Below are positions 1-5,475 of a DNA stretch of 5,475 nt, piece by piece. Location: contig CAYSXZ010000021.1 in the NCBI GenBank assembly GCA_964435235.1, positions 1 to 5,475 on the forward strand, in the 5' to 3' direction. The position numbers and the translations under genes are program-made. A model generated the notes under the pieces. That model saw only the letters and a program-made list of their open reading frames with translations. It searched no databases and had not been told where the DNA came from. Origin of the DNA: JAVZJR01 sp964435235 (GTDB lineage: Archaea > Micrarchaeota > Micrarchaeia > Anstonellales > Bilamarchaeaceae). Position 1 is the first letter of the stretch. The number at the start of each line of letters is the position of its first letter.

Positions 1-28
1 CTCCATATTTTATTGATTTCATAAAAAC

Positions 29-772
29 CTACTCTGTTTCAATTCTTGGAGCGAGGTAGTATGTGACCTTTGCACCTTCTATCTCGTATTCCATCTTCAG
101 CGGCTTATCGGTTTCTAGATTTAGGGTAACTGCAGAGCTTCCTACTGTAGCTTTCACCATATCCTCTAAATATTGAAGCGGAAATGTAGCTCTTGCACCG
201 TTATCTGTCTTAATATCTAAGACCTCGCTTCCACCAGCTTCGAATTCTTCCTTTATATCCCCGCTATCTCCCTTAACTTCTACTACGAATTGATTCGGAT
301 TGAGCACAAGGCGAACGTGAGAGCTCACTAACTTTGCATCCTTCAATGCCTCCTTGAGCGCATCGGCTTTTATACAAACATGACTTTTGAATTCTATCTT
401 AGGTTCTTTCTGAAGCCTTTCGCTTGCTTCTAAAAGCGGAACTTTGAAGGTTTTTTTTCTTTTATCGGCATAAAATTTTAGAACAAGACGGCTGTCTTCC
501 ATAGTTATCTCGACCTTTTCGCCTTTCTTTCCCCTCGAAAGGACATTTGTTAACTGAATCATGTTTACCCCTATCCTAGTCTCCTCCGGCACACTATATT
601 CCAAAAATGCAGTTTTCGGCATCGTAAAAGAGACCATGGAGATCTGGGATGGGTCCATTGCTCTTAGATGAAGACCGTCAGCCTTCAGCTCAAATTCTCC
701 TTCCTCGACAAGAGACACAATAGAATCTATAGCTGCCTTAAGTGCTGGGGCATCCCCTACAACAAGCTTCAT
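29..772 (-). CDS. pcn: DNA polymerase sliding clamp (archaeal PCNA)
   Basis: The 247-residue product is full length for an archaeal PCNA. The family forms a ring-shaped trimer around DNA that tethers polymerase, FEN1, ligase and other partners through their PIP boxes. Visible family marks are the start MKLVVGDA, the segment AMDPSQISMVSF at about 38-49, an N-terminal domain to about 120 and a second, similarly folded domain from about 128, and the C-terminal YYLAPRIE at 238-245, the region that helps bind PIP motifs. Lysine-rich stretches (81-84, 104-110) suit the positively charged inner ring. The ATG at 772-770 is preceded by GAGGTG (783-778) with a 5-base spacer, which fixes the start. The gene diverges from the thiolase and has its own TATA box. 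A short T-run (minus strand GTTTTTATG) follows the stop and may help termination. Nothing looks damaged. A single clamp gene implies a homotrimer, but other copies could lie outside the window. Confidence 0.97.
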   Translation of the reverse strand: MKLVVGDAPALKAAIDSIVSLVEEGEFELKADGLHLRAMDPSQISMVSFTMPKTAFLEYSVPEETRIGVNMIQLTNVLSRGKKGEKVEITMEDSRLVLKFYADKRKKTFKVPLLEASERLQKEPKIEFKSHVCIKADALKEALKDAKLVSSHVRLVLNPNQFVVEVKGDSGDIKEEFEAGGSEVLDIKTDNGARATFPLQYLEDMVKATVGSSAVTLNLETDKPLKMEYEIEGAKVTYYLAPRIETE

Positions 773-777
773 ATTTA

Positions 778-783
778 CACCTC
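778..783 (-). promoter_or_regulatory. Shine-Dalgarno of pcn
   Basis: Minus-strand GAGGTG lies 5 bases before the pcn ATG and matches the anti-Shine-Dalgarno end of archaeal 16S rRNA (GGAGGTGATC). thrS and the gene at 4107 carry the same GGTG core at nearly the same spacing, so this is the organism's normal ribosome-binding signal. Confidence 0.8.
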
Positions 784-823
784 TAAACTGCTTCTCTCAA
801 CAATAGATAAATAGTAATAACAT

Positions 824-840
824 AATATAAAGGTTCCTGG
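824..840 (-). promoter_or_regulatory. Probable TATA box and BRE of pcn
   Basis: On the minus strand TTTATATT (831-824) is a near-consensus archaeal TATA box, preceded by CCAGGAACC (840-832), where TFB would bind. Transcription would start about 25 bases downstream of the box, near 800-803. That gives a leader of roughly 30 bases containing the GAGGTG site. The match is good by eye, but no start site has been measured. Confidence 0.6.
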
Positions 841-849
841 CGTCCTTGT

Positions 850-918
850 GGCAACTCAGCAGCTACTCTTGTCGTCATGGCCTTTCGGCTCCACTGGGAC
901 GGTGTCGTCATCGTTACC
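850..918 (-). ncRNA. Probable box C/D sRNA (2'-O-methylation guide)
   Basis: This GC-rich island stands in AT-rich flanks and codes for no convincing protein. Read 5'->3' on the minus strand it shows, in order: stem strand GGUAAC (918-913); box C AUGACGA (911-905); an 11-nt spacer (904-894); D'-like UGGA (893-890); a GCC-GAAA-GGC hairpin (889-880); box C' AUGACGA (878-872); a 12-nt spacer (871-860); box D CUGA (859-856); and stem strand GUUGCC (855-850). GGUAAC pairs fully with GUUGCC (one G-U). With the 3-base bulge GAU and tandem G-A pairs it forms a textbook kink-turn, the L7Ae site. The inner hairpin forms a second one: bulge CAU, GA against GA. C-to-D length (56 nt) and spacers near 12 nt match archaeal C/D guides, which direct fibrillarin in the Nop5/L7Ae complex. 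Both C boxes deviate from RUGAUGA by one base. D' could instead be CCGA (888-885), giving a 16-nt spacer. Fold and orientation are hand-derived; targets are unassigned. Confidence 0.72.
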
Positions 919-939
919 GTATATATATGAGTAAGGGAG

Positions 940-952
940 TTTAAAATTCTTC
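940..952 (-). promoter_or_regulatory. Possible TATA/BRE for the C/D sRNA
   Basis: Minus-strand TTTTAAA (946-940), preceded by the purine-rich GAAGAA, lies 22 bases before the first stem base of the sRNA (918). The centre-to-start distance is about 25 bases, as expected for an archaeal TATA box. The alternating TATATATA at 921-928 is too close to the RNA to serve it. The box is only a fair match, and short AT words are common here. Confidence 0.35.
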
Positions 953-973
953 ACTAATTGTCGAAACGGCTGG

Positions 974-988
974 CGGAAGATTTTTATC
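974..988 (+). promoter_or_regulatory. Possible promoter (BRE/TATA) of the thiolase-thrS gene series
   Basis: CGGAAGA (974-980) followed by TTTTTATC (981-988) resembles a BRE plus TATA box. Transcription would begin near 1009, about 30 bases before the thiolase ATG, similar to the leader length inferred for pcn. No other good TATA candidate lies closer to the gene, and the 9-base and 21-base junctions downstream leave no room for internal promoters. Confidence 0.45.
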
Positions 989-1040
989 CACTTCCTTCGA
1001 ATAACACATCCTCAAATTCGATAAGAAGTAGGGTTATGTT

Positions 1041-2201
1041 ATGAGACGAGTTGCGATAATAGGCGTAGGAATGACGAAATTCGGGGAGCATTGGGAAAAG
1101 GGATTTAGAGATCTAGTTATCGAAGCAGGCATAAAGGCACTTATAGATGCTGGAATAAGCGGTGAAAAAATAGATGCCGGTTATGTAGGAACGATGGCTT
1201 CTGGCAGGCTTATTGGCCAAGAGCATATAGGCGCTCTTATCGCTGATTATATGGGTCTTAATCCTATACCGATTACGAGAGTGGAAGGGGCGTGCGCATC
1301 CGGTTCCCTTGCGCTCAGACAGGGATTTATGGCCGTCGCCTCTGGAATGCATGACATAGTTGTTGTAGGTGGCGTGGAGAAGATGACGGACCTGAGCACA
1401 GAAGAGGTAAGCGATGCACTTGGAGGAGCTGGTGATCAGGAGTGGGAGCTTTTTCTTGGTGCGACCTTTCCTGGGCTATACGCCCTTATGGCAAGAAGAC
1501 ATATGGAGGAGTACGGAACCACGAGCGAGATGTTAGCGTCTGTGGCAGTTAAAAACCATAAACATGGCGCGAGGAATAAATACGCACAATATCAAAACGA
1601 GATAGATATGTCAACAGTGCTTGAATCAAAGATGGTTGCAGACCCTCTTCATGTGTTCGATTGCTCACCGATAACAGATGGTGCTGCAGGAGTTGTTCTT
1701 GCTCCGCTCGATATAGCGAGCAGCTACACAAAAAAACCAGTCGAAATAGTCGCAAGCGCCCAGGCAAGTGATACAATTTCTCTTAGCGCGCGAAAAAGCA
1801 TAACTGAGCTTAGGGCTGTTCAGTTAGCTGCTCAAAAGGCATATACACAGGCAAAGATTACGCCTAGGGATGTTGATGTTGCAGAGGTTCACGATTGCTT
1901 TACAATAGCAGAGATAATGGCAATAGAAGACCTTGGATTCTTCAAAAAAGGAGATGGTGGAAGGGCTACGCTTGAAGGAAGGACAACGTTTGGCGGAGAT
2001 GTTGTCGTCAACACGAGCGGTGGGCTAAAGGCTGCCGGCCATCCTGTCGGAGCAACAGGTGTGAAACAGGCTGTGGAGATAACATGGCAACTACGCGGGG
2101 AGGCAGAGGGAAGGCAGGTGAAGGACGCAACCATCGGATTAAGCCATAACGTAGGTGGAAGTGGTGCTACTGCTGTTGTTCATATCTACAGAAGAGTGTA
2201 G
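1041..2201 (+). CDS. Thiolase-family acetyl-CoA C-acetyltransferase (archaeal type)
   Basis: The 386-residue product has the usual length of archaeal thiolases related to SCP-x. The expected reaction joins two acetyl-CoA into acetoacetyl-CoA, the first step of the mevalonate route to isoprenoid lipids, in the cytoplasm. The start MRRVAIIGVGMTKFGE is typical. Cys85 in EGACASGS is the nucleophile. HDC (284-286), the GHPVGATG loop with His334, and HNVGGSG (369-375) complete the active site. The last replaces the CxGGG motif of bacterial biosynthetic thiolases, as is usual for this archaeal branch. In methanogens such enzymes work in a complex with HMG-CoA synthase and a DUF35 OB-fold protein. 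Neither gene is adjacent here, although partners may lie elsewhere. The upstream sequence has only a weak AGGG (1030-1033), so initiation may be on a short, nearly SD-less leader. The substrate cannot be read from sequence, and another beta-ketothiolase or SCP-x-like role is possible. Confidence 0.93.
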   Translation: MRRVAIIGVGMTKFGEHWEKGFRDLVIEAGIKALIDAGISGEKIDAGYVGTMASGRLIGQEHIGALIADYMGLNPIPITRVEGACASGSLALRQGFMAVASGMHDIVVVGGVEKMTDLSTEEVSDALGGAGDQEWELFLGATFPGLYALMARRHMEEYGTTSEMLASVAVKNHKHGARNKYAQYQNEIDMSTVLESKMVADPLHVFDCSPITDGAAGVVLAPLDIASSYTKKPVEIVASAQASDTISLSARKSITELRAVQLAAQKAYTQAKITPRDVDVAEVHDCFTIAEIMAIEDLGFFKKGDGGRATLEGRTTFGGDVVVNTSGGLKAAGHPVGATGVKQAVEITWQLRGEAEGRQVKDATIGLSHNVGGSGATAVVHIYRRV

Positions 2202-2206
2202 GTGAG
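2200..2206 (+). promoter_or_regulatory. Shine-Dalgarno of thrS, overlapping the thiolase stop
   Basis: AGGTGAG begins inside the thiolase TAG (2199-2201) and sits 4-5 bases before ATG 2211. It decides the start: the in-frame GTG at 2202 lies inside this signal and has no Shine-Dalgarno of its own. The overlap suggests translational coupling of the two genes. Confidence 0.7.
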
Positions 2207-2210
2207 GGAA

Positions 2211-4085
2211 ATGAGGATACTCACAGTTCATGCGGATTTTATAGAAGTGGAGCCGATCAAAAAAGCCATAGCAGAGGCAGAAAAGATAGAGAAGAAGGAA
2301 AAGAAAAGATACGAAGAAGTTCTCGTGGTCTTCACCGCTGTTGAAGAGAGCGATGTTGATGTTGACGGAAGCGCTCACGCCCTTGCTGATGAAATAGAAG
2401 GGGTTGCAACCCAGGTTAAAACTAAGAATGTGCTAATCTACTCTCTTGTTCATCTGACATCAAAACCATCTAAGCCGAGCATTGCGCAGAGTGTTGTTGT
2501 CAAGGCTGAGGAGGAGCTAAGAAAGAGAGGGTACGAAGTGTCGCATTCGCCATTTGGTTGGTATAAGGGATATACCCTCAAATGCAAGGGCCATCCGCTT
2601 AGCGAACTTTCGCGTGAGTTTGGTGCAAAGGCTGTATTCGAGAAAAAAGAGGGAAAAAAGGAGGAGATCTCTGAAAGCTTGAAGAGGGAGGCTGCCCTTA
2701 AGAGCAGATTTTACATCATGGACCTCGATGGCAACCTGCACGATATAGAAAAATTCGACTTTGGCAAATACGAGAATTTGAAGAAATTTGCGATATACGA
2801 AACAAAGAAGGTGCGAGCATACGAGCACGAGCCACCGCACATAAAAATTATGAAGGAACATGGTTTGATAGATTTCGAACCTGGAAGCGACCCAGGAAAT
2901 TTTAGATACCTCCCGAAAGGAAGATTGATTAAGAAACTTCTCGAACGAAGGATAACAGACATCTGCGTGAATGAGTGCGGTGCGCTTGAGGTCGAAACGC
3001 CGATAATGTACGATTTTGAGCACCCTGCACTTAAGAAATACCTAAACAGATTCCCTGCAAGGCAGTACATCGTACTAAGCGATGAGAAAAAACTCTTCCT
3101 AAGATTTGCTGCATGCTTTGGACAGTTTCTGATTGCACACGATCTTGTGATGTCGTACAAACAGCTTCCATTGAAGATGTACGAGCTTACGAGATATTCC
3201 TTCAGGAGGGAGCAGAGCGGAGAGCTTGCAGGACTTAAAAGGCTTCGTGCATTCACCATGCCTGATATGCACACCTTTGCTGCTGATATGAACCAGGCAA
3301 AAGCAGAATTTGAAAAGCAGTTCGATGTAGGGCTCGAATGGATAGGGGATCTTGGCCTTGATGCAGAGGTCGGCTTTAGGGCACAGGAGGACTTCTTCAA
3401 AGAAAACAAGGATTGGTATGTAAGAATGGTAAGGAAATTTGGAAGGCCGATTTTAATAGAGATGTTTAAGGAGCGGTATGCATATTTCATAACAAAGTTC
3501 GAATTCAACTTCGTTGACAGCATGGCAAAGGCCAGCGCGCTTACTACGGTGCAGATAGATGTTGAAAATGCGGAAACATACGATATAAATTATGTAGACA
3601 AAGATGGGCAGAAGAAAAAGCCGCTCATACTTCACGCATCGCTTAGCGGCAGCATAGAACGAGTAATATACGCATTGCTTGAAAACGAGGCAATGAAGAT
3701 GGCAAGCGGGAAGAAGGCGATGCTCCCTCTTTGGCTCTCCCCAACGCAGGTAAGAGTGATACCGGTAAGCGAGGGTCAGCTTGAGTATGCGAGAAAGATC
3801 GCAGATGAGATAAATGCAAGCAACGTGCGCGCCGATCTAGACGATAGAAATGAAACCCTTGGAAAGAAGATAAGGGATGCACAGAGAGAATGGATACCTT
3901 ACATCGTTGTTATAGGAGAAAAAGAGATGAAGTCGAAAAAGCTCAGCGTGACAGTAAGAAAAACAGATGAGAAGAAGGAGATGGCTATCGCGGAGCTCGT
4001 AAAGCTCATAGAAAAGGAAACCGAAGGAAAACCTTTTGAAAAATTGTCTCTACCTAGAGATATTTCGAAAAGGCCTATAATTTAG
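2211..4085 (+). CDS. thrS: Threonyl-tRNA synthetase with fused archaeal editing domain
   Basis: The 624-residue enzyme attaches threonine to tRNA(Thr) and removes mischarged serine. From ATG 2211, residues 1 to about 140 form the archaeal D-Tyr-deacylase-like editing domain: the start MRILTVHADFIE, then PFGWYK at 114-119 and CKGHPLSELSR from 125. The class II core follows. Motif 2 is SFRRE at 330-334, with GLKRLRAFTMPDMH after it, and motif 3 is LSGSIERVIYALLE at 478-491. Cys302, His354 and His475 are the expected zinc ligands that select threonine. The anticodon-binding domain starts near LWLSPTQVRVIPVSE at about 507 and runs to about 612. All key residues are present and there is no frameshift. 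An in-frame GTG at 2202 would add MRE, but ATG 2211 has the well-placed AGGTGAG. The gene follows the thiolase by 9 bases and probably shares its transcript. Some archaea split editing and catalysis into two genes; here they are fused. Confidence 0.97.
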   Translation: MRILTVHADFIEVEPIKKAIAEAEKIEKKEKKRYEEVLVVFTAVEESDVDVDGSAHALADEIEGVATQVKTKNVLIYSLVHLTSKPSKPSIAQSVVVKAEEELRKRGYEVSHSPFGWYKGYTLKCKGHPLSELSREFGAKAVFEKKEGKKEEISESLKREAALKSRFYIMDLDGNLHDIEKFDFGKYENLKKFAIYETKKVRAYEHEPPHIKIMKEHGLIDFEPGSDPGNFRYLPKGRLIKKLLERRITDICVNECGALEVETPIMYDFEHPALKKYLNRFPARQYIVLSDEKKLFLRFAACFGQFLIAHDLVMSYKQLPLKMYELTRYSFRREQSGELAGLKRLRAFTMPDMHTFAADMNQAKAEFEKQFDVGLEWIGDLGLDAEVGFRAQEDFFKENKDWYVRMVRKFGRPILIEMFKERYAYFITKFEFNFVDSMAKASALTTVQIDVENAETYDINYVDKDGQKKKPLILHASLSGSIERVIYALLENEAMKMASGKKAMLPLWLSPTQVRVIPVSEGQLEYARKIADEINASNVRADLDDRNETLGKKIRDAQREWIPYIVVIGEKEMKSKKLSVTVRKTDEKKEMAIAELVKLIEKETEGKPFEKLSLPRDISKRPII

Positions 4086-4096
4086 TTTCTTGTTTT

Positions 4097-4101
4097 AGGT
4101 G
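4097..4101 (+). promoter_or_regulatory. Shine-Dalgarno of the gene at 4107
   Basis: AGGTG lies 5 bases before ATG 4107, the same arrangement as in pcn and thrS. It favours 4107 over the adjacent GTG 4104 and the later in-frame ATG 4119, and it supports this long open frame being a real gene. The stretch just before it (4086-4096) is U-rich and could weakly terminate transcription, but it has no hairpin. Confidence 0.65.
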
Positions 4102-4106
4102 TAGTG

Positions 4107-5475
4107 ATGGCTAGCGCAATGATTCATCAAAACCTACTATCAATTGCAAAATCTGAGGCTAGGAGGGATTGGCGGTTCCAGGAAAGGCAGCTTATAGAAG
4201 CGAGATTAACGATAAAAGAAACAGGAGAAAGATTTAGGGGTTTTGTGCCAAGGGGAGCTACAGTTATGGAAGCGATTGAGACGATAGCGAAGCAGAATGG
4301 CGGCAAGGTAATAAAAAAATACTATTCGAACATGGATGCATTTGAGATAGTTGGAATACGGATTGGAAGAACAATCCTTATGAAAAATGAGAAAGAAGGC
4401 ATCCATTGGTTTATAGGGGAGAACAAGATACCGATTGTTGCTGATAAAAACGGTAACATCTATATTCTAAATGGTAAGGAGATGAAAATAAATGAAAAAA
4501 CTTATGATATAAGTGTAGCGATGGAGAGTAGCACGCTGGACCCAAAGAATTTGAAAGAGCTAACTAGAAAGGATGATGTAAGTGGAGAGATAAGAAAAAT
4601 AATTGAATGCGCTCACGCAAATACGAGAGAAAACACTCCTGAGGTATATGAAGAAAAAATATTGCTATTCGACAAAGATAGCGGAGAGCTTAGGTTTTTA
4701 TCTGAGTATAATAACAAGGCTGAGAGCTTCGAGCATGATTCTAAATTCAATGATTTTGGGGTTAAGTCGTATTATCTTCAACCTCTTGGCAAAACCGAGC
4801 AAGTAATAGATTTTCGATATGATCTACCAGAGAGAGCAATCAACGGGATGTACTACCTAGAACTTTTAGGCTGCAAGGTTAAAGTAGTTGATAGAATAAA
4901 ATATGAAGAAGAATACGAAGGGCCGATAATGCTGAGAGATAGAGACGAAGGAGTGGTAGAGCGGTATACAGGAACAACAGAACTACCGCATAGTGTAGAA
5001 GGAGATCAGGCAGACTGTAGAGAGAAGAGCGATAGTGACTATTACAAAACAGAAGAAATTAAACCCAAAAGGCTTCAGGAATTGGACATTCTAAGAGAAG
5101 AGCCAGGGACGCATTGTAATAAGAGAAAAAATGCACCGCGGTGCAAAGACGCAAAGGATACCAACAGCATTGCCAAATATATTGGTCCATCTAGAGCGAG
5201 AAAAAATAAAACAGAAAAGAATATTGATATTGGCCGATTAAATTTTTTCAAAGAAAAGCCTAAAGAAAATAATGAAAATGCGGAACCAACAAAAACAGTG
5301 AAGATTAAAAGAAAACCAATAGATACACAAAAAGAGAAGTTTATTTGCAAAAGAGAGAAAGGCTTGCTACATAGAATAGAAAGATCATCAGAAAAACAAA
5401 ATGGACGTAAGACTTCTTCTGTACCAATAAAGAGTTTAAGGAATAATATATGGAATAGATGGAAGAGGATTACAG
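4107..5475 (+). CDS. Hypothetical protein with long basic C-terminal tail (3' partial)
   Basis: An uninterrupted frame of 456 codons starts at ATG 4107 and is still open at the window edge, so the C-terminus is missing. I do not recognise the family. Residues 1-140 look folded: an N-terminal charged helix (about 10-35), then alternating helix and strands including FRGFVPRG (43-50), DAFEIVGIRIG (77-87), IHWFIG (99-104) and NGNIYILNG (115-123). A second compact part spans about 175-270, with KILLFDKDSGELRFLSEY (184-201) and a hydrophobic helix-strand segment MYYLELLGCKVKVV (248-261). From about 271 onward the sequence is low in hydrophobics. Residues 301-456 contain 43 Lys/Arg against about 23 Asp/Glu and look disordered and basic. 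No signal peptide, membrane segment or known catalytic motif is visible. Base composition becomes more AT-rich toward the end. Starting 21 bases after thrS with a good Shine-Dalgarno, it probably shares that transcript. Nucleic-acid or ribosome binding is a guess from charge only. Confidence 0.82.
   Translation, partial: MASAMIHQNLLSIAKSEARRDWRFQERQLIEARLTIKETGERFRGFVPRGATVMEAIETIAKQNGGKVIKKYYSNMDAFEIVGIRIGRTILMKNEKEGIHWFIGENKIPIVADKNGNIYILNGKEMKINEKTYDISVAMESSTLDPKNLKELTRKDDVSGEIRKIIECAHANTRENTPEVYEEKILLFDKDSGELRFLSEYNNKAESFEHDSKFNDFGVKSYYLQPLGKTEQVIDFRYDLPERAINGMYYLELLGCKVKVVDRIKYEEEYEGPIMLRDRDEGVVERYTGTTELPHSVEGDQADCREKSDSDYYKTEEIKPKRLQELDILREEPGTHCNKRKNAPRCKDAKDTNSIAKYIGPSRARKNKTEKNIDIGRLNFFKEKPKENNENAEPTKTVKIKRKPIDTQKEKFICKREKGLLHRIERSSEKQNGRKTSSVPIKSLRNNIWNRWKRIT

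Noticed and set aside
1..22. Start of another minus-strand gene just after pcn (ATG at 22, MKSIKYG to the window edge)
   Set aside because: Only seven codons are visible, there is no clear Shine-Dalgarno, and a T-run precedes it. The position would suit a downstream operon gene, but it cannot be supported from this window.
783..911. 42-codon minus-strand reading frame from ATG 911 (starting MTTPSQWSRK) across the sRNA and pcn leader
   Set aside because: It has no Shine-Dalgarno, its repeated MTT comes from the duplicated ATGACGACA box motif, and its second half runs through the pcn promoter and leader. The RNA fold explains the conserved-looking part better.
847..918. H/ACA guide RNA: the terminal stem is followed directly by ACA on the minus strand
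   Set aside because: The ACA fits, but the interior lacks a long upper stem around a pseudouridylation pocket. Two C-type boxes with 11-12 nt spacers and a D box fit the C/D class much better.
841..918. Plus-strand RNA in the same island
   Set aside because: The inverted repeats exist on both strands, but the kink-turn bases, boxes and upstream TATA spacing only make sense on the minus strand.
2641..2666. Purine-rich A-tracts in thrS that could allow slippage
   Set aside because: The frame continues intact into well-conserved ThrRS sequence on both sides. The run encodes a Lys/Glu linker after the editing domain.
2711..3523. Long minus-strand open frame inside thrS
   Set aside because: It is antisense to conserved synthetase motifs, is rich in Ser/Leu/Phe as expected from reversed codons, and has no matching ribosome-binding site.
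4603..4806. 67-codon plus-strand frame
   Set aside because: It lies wholly inside the 4107 gene in another frame and lacks a ribosome-binding site.
5075..5350. Minus-strand frame that looks like a small membrane protein
   Set aside because: Its Phe/Leu-rich character is the complement of the Lys/Glu-rich tail of the plus-strand gene, and it has no promoter or Shine-Dalgarno.

Overview
The window is archaeal. It carries an archaeal/eukaryal-type PCNA sliding clamp, a thiolase of the archaeal mevalonate type, and a threonyl-tRNA synthetase with the archaeal N-terminal editing domain fused to a class II core. Promoters are of the TATA/BRE kind, and three of the four genes have a GGTG-type Shine-Dalgarno about 5 bases before ATG. 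The genome looks moderately AT-rich. The protein sequences suggest a euryarchaeal or DPANN-like lineage, but I cannot fix the group without a tree.

Layout: pcn lies on the minus strand at the left (29-772). A 268-base divergent intergenic region (773-1040) follows. On the plus strand there is then a tight gene series: thiolase (1041-2201), thrS (from 2211, 9 bases after the thiolase stop) and an unrecognised gene starting at 4107 (21 bases after thrS) that stays open to the end of the window. This last reading frame covers about a quarter of the window, has at least 456 codons, and is cut by the window edge.

The most interesting part is the intergenic region. It has AT-rich flanks with a GC-rich island at about 847-918. 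Read on the minus strand, the island folds as a complete box C/D guide RNA. A 6-bp terminal stem leads into a kink-turn made by C and D boxes. There are two identical AUGACGA boxes (C and C'), an internal kink-turn closed by a GAAA tetraloop, and two guide spacers of 11 and 12 nt. A possible TATA box sits at the right distance upstream. The pcn promoter lies just downstream of it on the same strand, and the thiolase promoter is on the other side facing right.

Functionally the region is mostly housekeeping: replication (clamp), probable rRNA/tRNA 2'-O-methylation guidance (sRNA), acetoacetyl-CoA formation for isoprenoid lipids (thiolase) and threonine charging with proofreading (ThrRS). The terminal gene is the unknown: a folded-looking N-terminal part of about 270 residues followed by a long, strongly basic, low-hydrophobicity tail.
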